Source: Halomonas sp. MCCC 1A13316 (GTDB taxonomy: Bacteria; Pseudomonadota; Gammaproteobacteria; Pseudomonadales; Halomonadaceae). Taken from it: a stretch of 64,000 nucleotides of DNA. The notes under the pieces were generated by a model. The model saw nothing but the letters and a program-made list of their open reading frames with translations. It was not told the origin of the DNA and ran no database searches. The position numbers were made by a program, and so were the translations under genes. The stretch's first letter is position 1. Every line of letters begins with the position of its first letter. The stretch lies in contig NZ_CP053382.1 of assembly GCF_014931605.1 (NCBI RefSeq), positions 868,001 through 932,000 on the forward strand, written 5' to 3'. Below are positions 56,398 through 64,000 of this stretch, in pieces.

Positions 56398-58230
56398 ATG
56401 ATCGATGTCGATCTTTCCCAACCCCCGTTCTCTTTTCTGAGTGAAGAGGGGCGTGATCGCGTCCGCAATGGCATCGACCTGGCCTACTTCGACCGCGACG
56501 AGATCATTCTCGAAACCGGTCAGCCTGGTGAGTACGTCTTTCTCATCCACAAGGGAGAGGTGGCTGAATTGGACACCACCCTGCCGGGAGCCCGTGAACG
56601 AATCGGGCACTACACGGCAGGCGACCTGTTCGGTGCCATCAGCATTCTCAACGGAAAGAGCCGCTACCGCTTTCGTGCCGAGCAGGAGTGTCTCTGCTAT
56701 CTGATGCCGAAGGCGTTGTTCCTGCAGTTGTGCGACGACTATCCCGCCTTTGCCGAGTTCTTCCGCCAGACCCTGGCGCACAAGGCACGTCTGCTGACCG
56801 AGCAGCGCGCCGAGGGTGGCGTGACCATGGCCGGCTTCATGCTGGCCAAGGTCAGCGAGTGCATGCGGCCGCCGCTGTGCATGGGGGCGGAGACGACCAT
56901 CGCCGAGGCGGTGGCGAGGCTGCACGAGAGTCATGCCGACAGCCTGCTGGTGGAGGGCGACAGCGGAGCGGGAATGGTCACCAAGACCGACCTGCTCGAA
57001 GCGCTGGTGCTCCAGGAACGTGACAAGGAGAGTTCGCTTCAGCAGATCGCGCATTTCGAGTTGGTCACGGTACGCCCCGATCAGTACCTGTTCGAAGTAC
57101 TCGTCATGATGACTCGCTTCAAGGTGGAGCGGGTCGTGGTAATGGAACGGGGGGAAGAACAAGCCCCGCCGATCGGTGTGGTGGAACTCACCGACGTACT
57201 CAGCTATTTCTCCAGCCGCAGCTATGTCGTCAGCCTGCAGGTCGAGCAGGCGGACAGCCTCGAGGCCCTGTTCCGCGCAAGCCGGCGTACGCCGGAACTG
57301 GTCAAGGCGCTCATGGCCCAAGGCGTCAAGCTGCGTTTTGCCATGGGTCTGCTGGCGGCGCTCAATGGGCGCATCATGTCCAAGGCCTGGGGCTTTCTCA
57401 TCGACGAGCGCTACCACCAGCAAAGCTGCCTGATGGTGATGGGCAGTGAGGGGCGCGGCGAGCAGATTCTCAAGACCGACCAGGACAACGGCCTGATACT
57501 CGCCGATGGGCTCGAGTGGCCGGGTGTCGAAGCACAGATGCAGCGCCTCACCGACACGTTGATCGAACTGGGTTACCCGCCCTGTCCGGGCAATATCATG
57601 GTATCCAATCCCGAATGGGTCGGGAGCGTGTCGCAGTGGCGCGAGCGTATCGCCCGCTGGGCCGCGAAGCGTGACGGCGATAGCCTGATGAAGCTTGCCA
57701 TCATGCTCGATTCCCACGCCGTGGCCGGCAACCCGGCTCTACTCGACCGTGTGCGCCAGTCCCTCTTCGAGCAATGCTCGCGTGACGAGCTACTGCTTTC
57801 CTATTTCGCTCGCACGGCGCTGCGCTTTTCAACACCGCTGACCCTGTTCGGCTCGCTGAAGAAGCCGCAGCACGGCATCGATATCAAGAAGGGCGGCATC
57901 TTTCCCATCGTGCATGGGGTGCGCACCATGGCGTTGGAGCGGGGCATCAAGCCCACTTCGACATTGGAGCGGCTCGAGGCCTTGGCTGCGGATGGAAGGC
58001 TGGAGGAGCGAGTCGCGGAGAATCTGGCCGAGGCGCTGTCGCTGTTCACCGAGCTGCGCCTGAAGCAGCAACTGGAACGGCTGGACGAGGATGTCGCCAG
58101 CAAAAGCCCGGATCGTGTCGTAGTGCAGCAGCTGTCGTCGCTGGAGCGCGACTTGCTGCGTGAGGCACTGCATATCGTCAAGGACTTCAAACAGAGCCTG
58201 TCGCAGCGCTATCACCTCGAATACTCCTGA
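56398..58230 (+). CDS. cNMP-binding/CBS/DUF294 nucleotidyltransferase-like protein
   Basis: A 610-residue signalling protein. Domain order: a cyclic-nucleotide-binding fold (about 12-125; GQPGEYVFLIHKGEVAEL), a CBS pair (about 150-270), then a DUF294 GlnD-like nucleotidyltransferase domain with the signature GSEGRGEQ at 349-356 and TDQDNGL with Asp361 and Asp363, followed by a helical DUF294 C-terminal domain. The acidic pair and GSxGRGE motif are intact, so it may transfer a nucleotide, target unknown. Genes of this type sit next to VC_2705-type symporters and an exonuclease in many proteobacteria, which suggests a role in controlling uptake or acetate use. Confidence 0.9.
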   Translation: MIDVDLSQPPFSFLSEEGRDRVRNGIDLAYFDRDEIILETGQPGEYVFLIHKGEVAELDTTLPGARERIGHYTAGDLFGAISILNGKSRYRFRAEQECLCYLMPKALFLQLCDDYPAFAEFFRQTLAHKARLLTEQRAEGGVTMAGFMLAKVSECMRPPLCMGAETTIAEAVARLHESHADSLLVEGDSGAGMVTKTDLLEALVLQERDKESSLQQIAHFELVTVRPDQYLFEVLVMMTRFKVERVVVMERGEEQAPPIGVVELTDVLSYFSSRSYVVSLQVEQADSLEALFRASRRTPELVKALMAQGVKLRFAMGLLAALNGRIMSKAWGFLIDERYHQQSCLMVMGSEGRGEQILKTDQDNGLILADGLEWPGVEAQMQRLTDTLIELGYPPCPGNIMVSNPEWVGSVSQWRERIARWAAKRDGDSLMKLAIMLDSHAVAGNPALLDRVRQSLFEQCSRDELLLSYFARTALRFSTPLTLFGSLKKPQHGIDIKKGGIFPIVHGVRTMALERGIKPTSTLERLEALAADGRLEERVAENLAEALSLFTELRLKQQLERLDEDVASKSPDRVVVQQLSSLERDLLREALHIVKDFKQSLSQRYHLEYS

Positions 58231-58278
58231 GGCCGGCAGGCGCGAGAGACAGGCAGGAACGAACCAAGGAGGAACGGC

Positions 58279-58908
58279 ATGTTTCGAGTTCTGCGCCGGG
58301 CCAATGATCGCCGTCGACATGCGGGCGGCGAGTATGGCTGGCTATTCCGTCCCTATACCGGGGATGAGCTGGTGGCCATCGATTGTGAAACCACCGGTGT
58401 CGATACGCGTATTGCAGAGCCCGTGTCCATCGGTGCCGTCAAGGTGCGTGGCGACAGGGTGCTGACCAGCGAGTCGCTTGATTTGCGCCTGAAGCGCCCC
58501 GCCACACTGACCGGCGACTCCATCCGCGTGCACGGTCTGCGCGGCATTGACCTGGATGACGGCGTCAACCTGGACGAGGCATTGGTAACGCTGCTCGACT
58601 TCATCGGCAACCGCCCGCTACTGGGCTGGCGGCTCGACTTCGACCTGGCCATCCTCAATCGCCAGATTCGTCCACGCTTCGGCTTCGACCTGCCCAACAG
58701 TGGTATCGATGTGGCGCAGCTGTACCACCGACAGCAGCGTCGTAGCGTGATGGAACCCGAGCTGCGATCGCAGCGCTTCGAGGCGGTAGCGGAAACTCTC
58801 GGCGTACCTGTCATGGGGCGCAATACCGCACTCGGCGACGCCGTAACCACGGCGCTGATGTACCTGCGTCTGGAGCGGGCCGTGCTGCAGGACCGCTGCG
58901 AGGCATGA
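58279..58908 (+). CDS. 3'-5' exonuclease, DEDDh (DnaQ-like) family
   Basis: A 209-residue exonuclease domain protein. Exo I is IDCETTGVD (Asp35, Glu37), Exo II is LLGWRLDFDLAILN near residue 117 (Asp in FDL), and Exo III is MGRNTALGDAVTTALMYL near residue 180, with the His of the DEDDh class replaced: the usual H-x4-D appears as N-x4-D here. That substitution could weaken or alter catalysis. It follows the nucleotidyltransferase gene by 48 bases and is probably co-transcribed. AAGGAGG precedes the start. Confidence 0.87.
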   Translation: MFRVLRRANDRRRHAGGEYGWLFRPYTGDELVAIDCETTGVDTRIAEPVSIGAVKVRGDRVLTSESLDLRLKRPATLTGDSIRVHGLRGIDLDDGVNLDEALVTLLDFIGNRPLLGWRLDFDLAILNRQIRPRFGFDLPNSGIDVAQLYHRQQRRSVMEPELRSQRFEAVAETLGVPVMGRNTALGDAVTTALMYLRLERAVLQDRCEA

Positions 58909-58997
58909 GGTGCTGAATCGTTGCCATGGCGTCGCCTCCGGGCAACGGCAGTGGTAGGATGGCCCCGTCATTCACTACGCTCTGGCTACCCGTGACC

Positions 58998-59939
58998 ATG
59001 CAAGATGCCGCGATTTTCGATCCCCTTGTTGCCGACAGCCCCGACGCTCACCAGGCGCAGGGAGAGGAGTTCGGGAAGAGCTCGCCGCTGGATGAACTCG
59101 ACGCCAAGGCTCGTCGGGGATTCAACAAGCTGCAGAAGCGCCTGCGCCGCCAAGTGGGCAACGCCATCATCGACTACGGCATGATCCACGAGGGGGATCG
59201 GGTCATGGTCTGCCTGTCGGGTGGCAAGGACAGCTACACCATGCTCGAGATCCTGCGTAACCTGCAGCGCAATGCGCCGGTGAATTTCTCGCTGGTAGCG
59301 GTCAATCTCGACCAGAAGCAGCCGGGGTTCCCCGAGCACGTCCTGCCCGGGTATCTGGAGTCCACCGGCGTCGAGTACTACATCCTCGAGCGTGATACCT
59401 ATTCGGTGGTCAAGGAGAAGACGCCGGAGGGCAAGACCACCTGTGCGCTCTGTTCACGGCTGCGTCGTGGTTCGCTATACGGTTTCGCCGAGGAGATCGG
59501 CGCGACCAAGGTAGCGCTGGGCCACCATCGAGAGGACATTCTCGAAACGCTGTTCCTCAACATGTTCTATGGCGGTAGCCTTAAGGCCATGCCGCCCAAG
59601 CTGCTCTCCGACGACGGCAAGAACATCGTCATCCGCCCCTTGGCTTACTGCCGCGAGGCGGACATCGCCGAGTTCGCTCGGCTGATGGACTTTCCCATCA
59701 TTCCCTGCAACCTGTGCGGTTCTCAGCCCAACATGCAGCGCCAAGTGGTCAAGGAGATGTTGGCCGAATGGGAGCGCAAGCATCCCGGGCGCATCGAGAC
59801 CATGTTCAAGGCGGTGACCAACGTGGCGCCCTCGCAGTTGGCCGACCGCGAGCTGTTCGACTTCGAGGGGCTCGAAGCCAAGCAGGCCCGTTTGCACGAG
59901 CGCCGGATCGATGCGTTGAATCTGTCGCCTGGCGGCTGA
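58998..59939 (+). CDS. ttcA: tRNA 2-thiocytidine biosynthesis protein TtcA
   Basis: TtcA thiolates C32 of several tRNAs, using ATP and an iron-sulfur cluster. From the ATG at 58998 the protein has 313 residues; an ATG at 58959 is a second option. The PP-loop is SGGKDS near residue 75, and the cluster/thiolation cysteines are the two CxxC pairs [10 protein letters not shown] and CNLCGSQP. Downstream lies a very strong terminator, so it is separate from fnr. Confidence 0.94.
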   Translation: MQDAAIFDPLVADSPDAHQAQGEEFGKSSPLDELDAKARRGFNKLQKRLRRQVGNAIIDYGMIHEGDRVMVCLSGGKDSYTMLEILRNLQRNAPVNFSLVAVNLDQKQPGFPEHVLPGYLESTGVEYYILERDTYSVVKEKTPEGKTTCALCSRLRRGSLYGFAEEIGATKVALGHHREDILETLFLNMFYGGSLKAMPPKLLSDDGKNIVIRPLAYCREADIAEFARLMDFPIIPCNLCGSQPNMQRQVVKEMLAEWERKHPGRIETMFKAVTNVAPSQLADRELFDFEGLEAKQARLHERRIDALNLSPGG

Positions 59940-59970
59940 GTCCGAAACAGCCGATCCAAAGCGCAAAGCA

Positions 59971-60013
59971 AGAGACCCGCCCGGCCAATGCCGGGCGGGT
60001 CTCTCTTATTTCA
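59971..60013. terminator. Bidirectional terminator between ttcA and fnr
   Basis: A perfect 15-bp stem (AGAGACCCGCCCGGC and complement) with a CAAT loop at 59971-60004, followed by TCTTATTT on the plus strand. It lies between convergent ttcA and the fnr-type gene. Confidence 0.9.
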
Positions 60014-60030
60014 ACCGGTCGTCATATGGC

Positions 60031-60777
60031 TCAGTGCTCGTCCTGCGCCTGGGCTACCAGTGCCTCGAGATTGAGAATGTTCACTTCGCGGCCCGAGACC
60101 TCGACCAGTGCCTGCTGCTGGAAGCGACCCAGAATTCGGCTGACCGTTTCAACCGCCAAACCCAGGTAATTGCCGATATCGGCCCGCGACATGGAGAGGC
60201 GGAAGCTGTAGGGCGAGTAGCCGCGGCGACGGAAGCGGTCCGACAGGCTGGAAAAGAAGCTGGCCAGGCGCTGATCGGCGGTCTTGCGCGACAGCAGGCG
60301 CATCATCTTGCGGTCGTCGCGCAGCTCCTTGCTCATGCTGCGGTAGAGTTGGCCACGCAGTTCGGGCAACTGCTCGGAGAGCGAGTCGAGCCGGTCGAAG
60401 GGGATCTCGCACACGGTGGTGGTTTCGAGCGCGATCACGCTGCCGGGGTAGGTCTGCTCGTCGATGCCGTCGAGGCCGACCAGCTCACTGGGCAGATAGA
60501 AATTGGTGACCTGATCCTCGCCGGAGCCCTCGGTGGTGATCTGCTTGAGGCTGCCCGAGCGTACGGCAAAGACGCTGCTGAAGGCACTGCCTTGGCGGAA
60601 CAATGACTCGCCCTTCTTCAATGGAGAGCGGCGTTTGATGATCGCATCGAACTGCTCCATGTCCTCGAGTTCCAGAGCGAGAGGCAGGCACAGCGAACTC
60701 AAGCTGCAGTTCTGACAGCGGGTTTCATGCAGTAATGAACGCCGACTGCCGAGCGCATTGGCCGCGTTGACCGGCAT
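60031..60777 (-). CDS. fnr: Fnr/Anr-type anaerobic regulator
   Basis: A 248-residue Crp/Fnr regulator with all four cluster cysteines: Cys21, Cys24 and Cys30 in CQNCSLSSLC and Cys123 in TTTVCEIPF. So it should carry an oxygen-sensing [4Fe-4S] cluster. The cNMP-like beta-roll covers residues 40-150, and the helix-turn-helix (MSRADIGNYLGLAVETVSRILGRF, shown as RADIGNYLGLAVETVSR) lies near 195-220 with the Fnr recognition pattern ExxSR. The start has AAGGAGGTG upstream. Pseudomonads call it anr. It precedes hemN in a cluster of oxygen-limitation genes. Confidence 0.96.
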   Translation of the reverse strand: MPVNAANALGSRRSLLHETRCQNCSLSSLCLPLALELEDMEQFDAIIKRRSPLKKGESLFRQGSAFSSVFAVRSGSLKQITTEGSGEDQVTNFYLPSELVGLDGIDEQTYPGSVIALETTTVCEIPFDRLDSLSEQLPELRGQLYRSMSKELRDDRKMMRLLSRKTADQRLASFFSSLSDRFRRRGYSPYSFRLSMSRADIGNYLGLAVETVSRILGRFQQQALVEVSGREVNILNLEALVAQAQDEH

Positions 60778-60896
60778 GCTTCACCTCCTTGATCATCGTC
60801 ATGGAGGCATTATGGAACATTAATGAAGCAGGTGAAATGCCCCTTGCGCCCTTTGGGCGCAATAAGATTAGGCCTGACCGGCCAACTCCCCTGCCT

Positions 60897-62312
60897 CTAG
60901 GCGATGCGAGAGTAGTGCCCGCCGGGCTGTGGCGGCAACCGAGCGTCGAAGGCCATGGCGATGTGTCGGATCAGCAGCCGACCGATCGGCTTGGCGACCA
61001 CCCGATTGCTCTCGATGGACACCAGCCCGTCGCGCTGGAGACTCTCCAAGCGTGCCAGGGAGTCTGCCAGATAGCGGGGCGCATCGATGCCGAAGGTCTC
61101 GCTCAACGCATCCAGGTCGAGCGCCATGTCGCACACCAAACGCTCGATGGCATGCCGCCTGACCCGATCATCGAAGGTCAGGCGGATGCCGCGTGCCGTG
61201 GGAAGGCAGCTGTTGTCGAGGGCGGCCTCGTAGTCAGCGAGGCGGGTATGGTTCTGGGCATAGACGTCGTCGATGCATGAGATGGCCGAGACGCCAAGCC
61301 CCACCTGGTCGCATCGGGCATGGCTCGAATAGCCTTGCAAGTTGTACTGCAGGGTACCCTCGCGCTGGGCGATCACCAGGCTGTCGCTGGCTCGGGCGAA
61401 ATGTTCCATGCCGATATGCACGTAGCCTGCCTCGGTCAACATGGCAAGAGTGGCGCGCAGTATCGCCAGCTTCTCCTCTTGGCTGGGAAGGTCTTCGGCG
61501 CGAATGCGGTGCTGGGCCGCGAAGCGCTCGGGCATGTGGACATAGTTGAAGATCGAGAGTCGTGCCGGTGCCATGGCGATCACCTGTTCCAGGGTGGCAG
61601 CGAAGCTGTCACGGGTCTGGAGGGGCAGGCCATAGATCAGGTCGATATTGAGCGAACGAAAACCGAGGCGATCGGCCTCATCGAGCAGCACTTCGGTGAG
61701 GATGCGCGGTTGGACCCGGTTCACGGCGCGCTGCACCCTGGGGTCGAGATCCTGAACGCCGAGGCTCAGGCGATTGAAGCCCAGGGCCTGCAGGTGACGC
61801 AGGGTGAAGACATCGGCCTCGCGCGGGTCGATCTCGATGGCATAGTCACGTTCGCGGGCGCTGGAAAGCCCGAAGCGAGCATCGAGACGATCGAACAGAT
61901 CGCTCATCTGGTCGAGACCGAGAAAGGTCGGCGTGCCGCCGCCCCAGTGCAGTTGGGCCACTTCTCGCCGCGTGTCCAGGTGGGGCTTGATCAGTACCAT
62001 CTCTCGGTCCAGGCGCGAAAGATAGGGCTCCACTACTCGGGTGGACTTGGTCGAGACCTTGTGACAGGCGCAGTAATGGCACCCCTTGCGACAGAAGGGG
62101 AGGTGTACGTAGAGCGACAAGGGCCTGCCGTTGGCGTTACTGCGGGCAAGGGTATCCTGATAGGCCAGCGTGCCGAAGTCGTCACTGAAGGAAGCAGCGG
62201 TGGGGTACGAGGTATAGCGTGGGCCAAGAGTGTCGTAGCGGTGCAGCAAGGACTCGTCCCAGGCGAAAGGATCGGCCATCGCTCGATGCAAGGACATCGC
62301 GGGAACGGACAT
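60897..62312 (-). CDS. hemN: Oxygen-independent coproporphyrinogen III oxidase
   Basis: HemN is a radical-SAM enzyme that makes protoporphyrinogen IX without oxygen. From the chosen start at 62312 (MSVPAMSLHRAMADPF, CGGAG 8 bases upstream) it has 471 residues, close to E. coli (457). The cluster motif CRKGCHYCAC gives Cys74, Cys78 and Cys81. Further marks are WGGGTPTFL and the YTSYPTA start. The open frame to 62435 passes through the likely transcription start and the Fnr box, so it is rejected. The upstream Fnr-like box implies oxygen control by the neighbouring regulator. Confidence 0.96.
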   Translation of the reverse strand: MSVPAMSLHRAMADPFAWDESLLHRYDTLGPRYTSYPTAASFSDDFGTLAYQDTLARSNANGRPLSLYVHLPFCRKGCHYCACHKVSTKSTRVVEPYLSRLDREMVLIKPHLDTRREVAQLHWGGGTPTFLGLDQMSDLFDRLDARFGLSSARERDYAIEIDPREADVFTLRHLQALGFNRLSLGVQDLDPRVQRAVNRVQPRILTEVLLDEADRLGFRSLNIDLIYGLPLQTRDSFAATLEQVIAMAPARLSIFNYVHMPERFAAQHRIRAEDLPSQEEKLAILRATLAMLTEAGYVHIGMEHFARASDSLVIAQREGTLQYNLQGYSSHARCDQVGLGVSAISCIDDVYAQNHTRLADYEAALDNSCLPTARGIRLTFDDRVRRHAIERLVCDMALDLDALSETFGIDAPRYLADSLARLESLQRDGLVSIESNRVVAKPIGRLLIRHIAMAFDARLPPQPGGHYSRIA

Positions 62313-62342
62313 GATGGCACTCCGAAAGGCTAACATGGACAC

Positions 62343-62384
62343 AATGTAGCGGTACGCAGACCAAGGTGGGTTGAGCTGCGTCAA
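62343..62384 (-). promoter_or_regulatory. Fnr/Anr-type promoter of hemN
   Basis: TTGAGCTGCGTCAA at 62371-62384 matches the Fnr consensus TTGAT-N4-ATCAA at 8 of 10 half-site positions. On the minus strand TACATT at 62348-62343 is a -10 candidate. If transcription starts near 62336, the box centre is at about -41.5, the standard position for Fnr activation. Confidence 0.75.
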
Positions 62385-62415
62385 ACGAAGTGAAGGTCGT
62401 GTACGAGTCGGCCGC

Positions 62416-63117
62416 TCAATGGCCAGATGCACCATGCGGCAACAGGATGATTAACTGCCACAAGGCAAAGGCGATTATGGCGAGGGCAGCCAGGGTGCGG
62501 GTCGCCGGGTGACGGATCAGGGTGCCCAGCTGGCGCGCAGCGAAGCCGGTGACCAGCAGCGAGGGTAGGGTGCCGAGGCCGAAGGCCCCCATCAGCGCCG
62601 CGCCGCGCAGCGGATCCGCCGTAGCCAGGCTCCAGGCCAGCATCGAATAGACCAGCCCGCAGGGCAGCCAGCCCCATACCGCGCCGAGGCCGATGGCCTG
62701 GGGTATCTTCACTACCGGCATCAGCCGCTTGCCGATGGGCTCCAGAAAGCGCCAGAGGTGCCTGCCGAGGGCTTCTACCCGCAACAGGCCCTTCCACCAG
62801 TTGGCGATATAGAGTGCCATCAGGATCAGCATGACGGCGGCGAACAACTGCAGCCCCGTGCGGGCGGCCGGCGTCAAAGCCACTATGGTGCCGAGCGAGG
62901 CGACCAGCGTGCCGGCAGCCATGTAGCTCAGGATGCGGCCAAGGTTGTAGCCGAGAAGCAGCCCGGTGAGCCGGGCGGGGCTGCGCATGCTGGGAGGAAC
63001 GGCGAAGGTCAGAGCGCTCATGATGCCGCCGCACATGCCGATACAGTGCGCGCCACCGAGCAGGCCGAAGACGAAGGCCGCCAGCAGCGGTGGCAGACCG
63101 AGTCCGGTGGGATCCAT
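62416..63117 (-). CDS. TauE/SafE-like membrane protein of the cco cluster
   Basis: A 233-residue protein with about six hydrophobic segments. The first carries GGAHCIGMCGGIMSALTF, the cysteine/histidine signature of the DsbD-transmembrane-like 'sulfite exporter TauE/SafE' group found beside ccoGHIS; a second cysteine is in GWLPCGLVYSML near residue 150. Such proteins are thought to help copper or thiol handling during cbb3 oxidase assembly; that role is inferred. Its ATG overlaps the ccoS stop (TGATG). Confidence 0.88.
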   Translation of the reverse strand: MDPTGLGLPPLLAAFVFGLLGGAHCIGMCGGIMSALTFAVPPSMRSPARLTGLLLGYNLGRILSYMAAGTLVASLGTIVALTPAARTGLQLFAAVMLILMALYIANWWKGLLRVEALGRHLWRFLEPIGKRLMPVVKIPQAIGLGAVWGWLPCGLVYSMLAWSLATADPLRGAALMGAFGLGTLPSLLVTGFAARQLGTLIRHPATRTLAALAIIAFALWQLIILLPHGASGH

Positions 63118-63347
63118 CAGCGCTCCGCCGGACCGTCGTCCCCTTCGGACGGCTTGCGCTGGGTGGCCTGGCGCCGTCTCTCGCGCTCCGCCGGGGTCAG
63201 GTCGTTCTCGTCTTCATCGAACAGGATACGATGGGCCGGCCCCTCGAGGTCCTCGAACTGATCGTTCTTGACTGCCCAGAAGAAGGCCCATACGGCCAGG
63301 CCGAGCAGAATCAGCGAGAGCGGAATGAGCAGGTAAAGAATCGTCAT
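63117..63347 (-). CDS. ccoS: cbb3-type cytochrome oxidase assembly protein CcoS
   Basis: A 76-residue protein with one membrane helix (ILYLLIPLSLILLGLAVWAFFW, shown as IPLSLILLGLAVWAFFW), followed by NDQFEDLEGPAHRILFDED, the CcoS hallmark. The tail is acidic then basic and longer than in most CcoS proteins (about 50-60 residues). It overlaps ccoI by ATGA and the TauE/SafE-like gene by one base. CcoS is needed for cofactor insertion in the cbb3 oxidase. Confidence 0.95.
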   Translation of the reverse strand: MTILYLLIPLSLILLGLAVWAFFWAVKNDQFEDLEGPAHRILFDEDENDLTPAERERRRQATQRKPSEGDDGPAER

Positions 63348-64000
63348 GCATTCACCAGTCGCGCGTCGGGGCTCGGTGTGGGGCCGGGACGCAGGCGGAA
63401 ACGGTTGAGGCGCAGCGCGTTGCCCACCACCACCAGCGAACTGCCTGACATGCCCAGCGCCGCGACCCAAGGCGGCACGATACCGATGGCGGCCAGCGGC
63501 AGGGCCGAGAAATTGTAGAACACCGACCAGATCATGTTCTGGCGCATGATGCGCCGCGTGGAGCGGGCGATTTCGATCGCCTCGACGATACGCATCAGGC
63601 GCGGGCTCAGCAACACCGCGTCGGCGCTGGTGCGGGCCAGGTCGGTGGCGCCGTTCATGGCGATCGAGACGTCGGCGCCGGCCAGAACCGGCACGTCGTT
63701 GATGCCGTCGCCGATCATGGCGACTTTCTCGCCGACGGCTTGGCACGCGCGGATTCGCTCGAGCTTGCCTTCCGGGCTGACCCCGGCATGCCAGGTGTCG
63801 ATGTCCAACTGCTCGGCCAGGCCACTCACGGCACTGGGCGTATCGCCCGAGAGCAGCTCGACCTGCATGCCGCGTGCCTTCAGTGCTGCCACGCTCTCGG
63901 CAGCGTCGTCGCGCAGCCTATCGCGCAGGGCGAACCAGGCGCGCGGTTCGCCGGCCTCGCCGAGCAGTAGCCATTGGCCGTCCCCTGGCGCCTCGGGAGC
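63344..64000 (-). CDS. ccoI: Copper-transporting P-type ATPase CcoI, C-terminal part (partial)
   Basis: The 3' 219 codons of a heavy-metal P1B-type ATPase, open to the right edge. It contains the P-domain hinge MIGDGINDVPVLAGADVSIAM (shown as GDGINDVPVLAGADVSIAM) and the last two membrane helices (NMIWSVFYNFSALPLAA and VAALGMSGSSLVVVGNALRL). The conserved Asn and Tyr/Met-Ser residues of copper-ATPase helices are visible. The neighbourhood (ccoS, hemN, fnr) identifies it as CcoI, which supplies copper for cbb3 oxidase assembly, rather than CopA. Confidence 0.93.
   Translation of the reverse strand, partial: APEAPGDGQWLLLGEAGEPRAWFALRDRLRDDAAESVAALKARGMQVELLSGDTPSAVSGLAEQLDIDTWHAGVSPEGKLERIRACQAVGEKVAMIGDGINDVPVLAGADVSIAMNGATDLARTSADAVLLSPRLMRIVEAIEIARSTRRIMRQNMIWSVFYNFSALPLAAIGIVPPWVAALGMSGSSLVVVGNALRLNRFRLRPGPTPSPDARLVNA

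Noticed and set aside
60780..60802. An Fnr-like TTGAT-N4-GTCAT upstream of fnr
   Set aside because: It overlaps the ribosome-binding region of fnr, so binding there as an activator is implausible; likely chance.

Overview
The window looks like chromosomal DNA of a halophilic gammaproteobacterium of the Halomonadaceae (Halomonas or a close relative). This is inferred from high GC, strongly acidic proteins, and gammaproteobacterial gene sets such as dapA-bamC-purC, scpA-scpB-rluB, aceE-aceF and fnr-hemN-ccoS-ccoI. No sequence search was run. Most of the window is housekeeping DNA. Between about 32.3 and 48 kb there is a more accessory stretch, with low-GC patches, stress proteins and a DNA end-joining operon.

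Layout. 0-8 kb: 3' end of purL, a ferritin-like hypothetical, a crotonase-family enzyme, the RadD-type helicase, a membrane protein, and the coupled genes scpA-scpB-rluB. Two identical tRNA-Lys genes follow, behind a strong promoter. 8-19.4 kb: nadA, bepA, tusA-perM, bcp, dapA-bamC-MBL hydrolase-purC, trmO, a GNAT enzyme, nadC, ampD. 19.4-31 kb: pyruvate dehydrogenase aceE-aceF (three lipoyl domains), adk, tsaB-rsmJ, plsB, a cardiolipin synthase, a DsrE protein. 31-35.5 kb: an MFS transporter, a secreted HExxH protein, an orphan cytochrome c in AT-richer DNA, a UPF0149 protein, a SprT-like protein.

35.5-48 kb: acetyl-CoA synthetase (acs); convergent to it, a complete non-homologous end-joining operon (ligD, a small four-CxxC zinc protein, two Ku genes); then hemerythrin, an ATP-grasp/CocE-hydrolase gene pair, a DUF892 ferritin-like protein and a KGG-repeat protein. 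The last two resemble the yciGFE stress set.

48-59 kb: an acetate-response module. It contains a CrbR/ErdR-like response regulator, a giant CrbS/MxtR-like kinase with its own symporter-type membrane domain, an orphan membrane protein, a two-subunit sodium:solute symporter (large subunit plus DUF4212), a cNMP/CBS/nucleotidyltransferase protein and a DEDDh exonuclease. A 16-bp sequence is nearly shared between the acs promoter and the symporter promoter, in the same orientation relative to each gene; it is the best candidate for the operator of this two-component system. 59-64 kb: ttcA, an Fnr/Anr regulator, hemN with an Fnr-like box, a TauE/SafE-like protein, ccoS and the 3' part of ccoI.

Best candidates for undescribed biology: (1) the shared acs/symporter motif and the regulatory circuit it implies; (2) the ATP-grasp plus CocE hydrolase operon; (3) the zinc protein coupled to Ku/LigD; (4) the sensor-nucleotidyltransferase/exonuclease pair beside the symporter.
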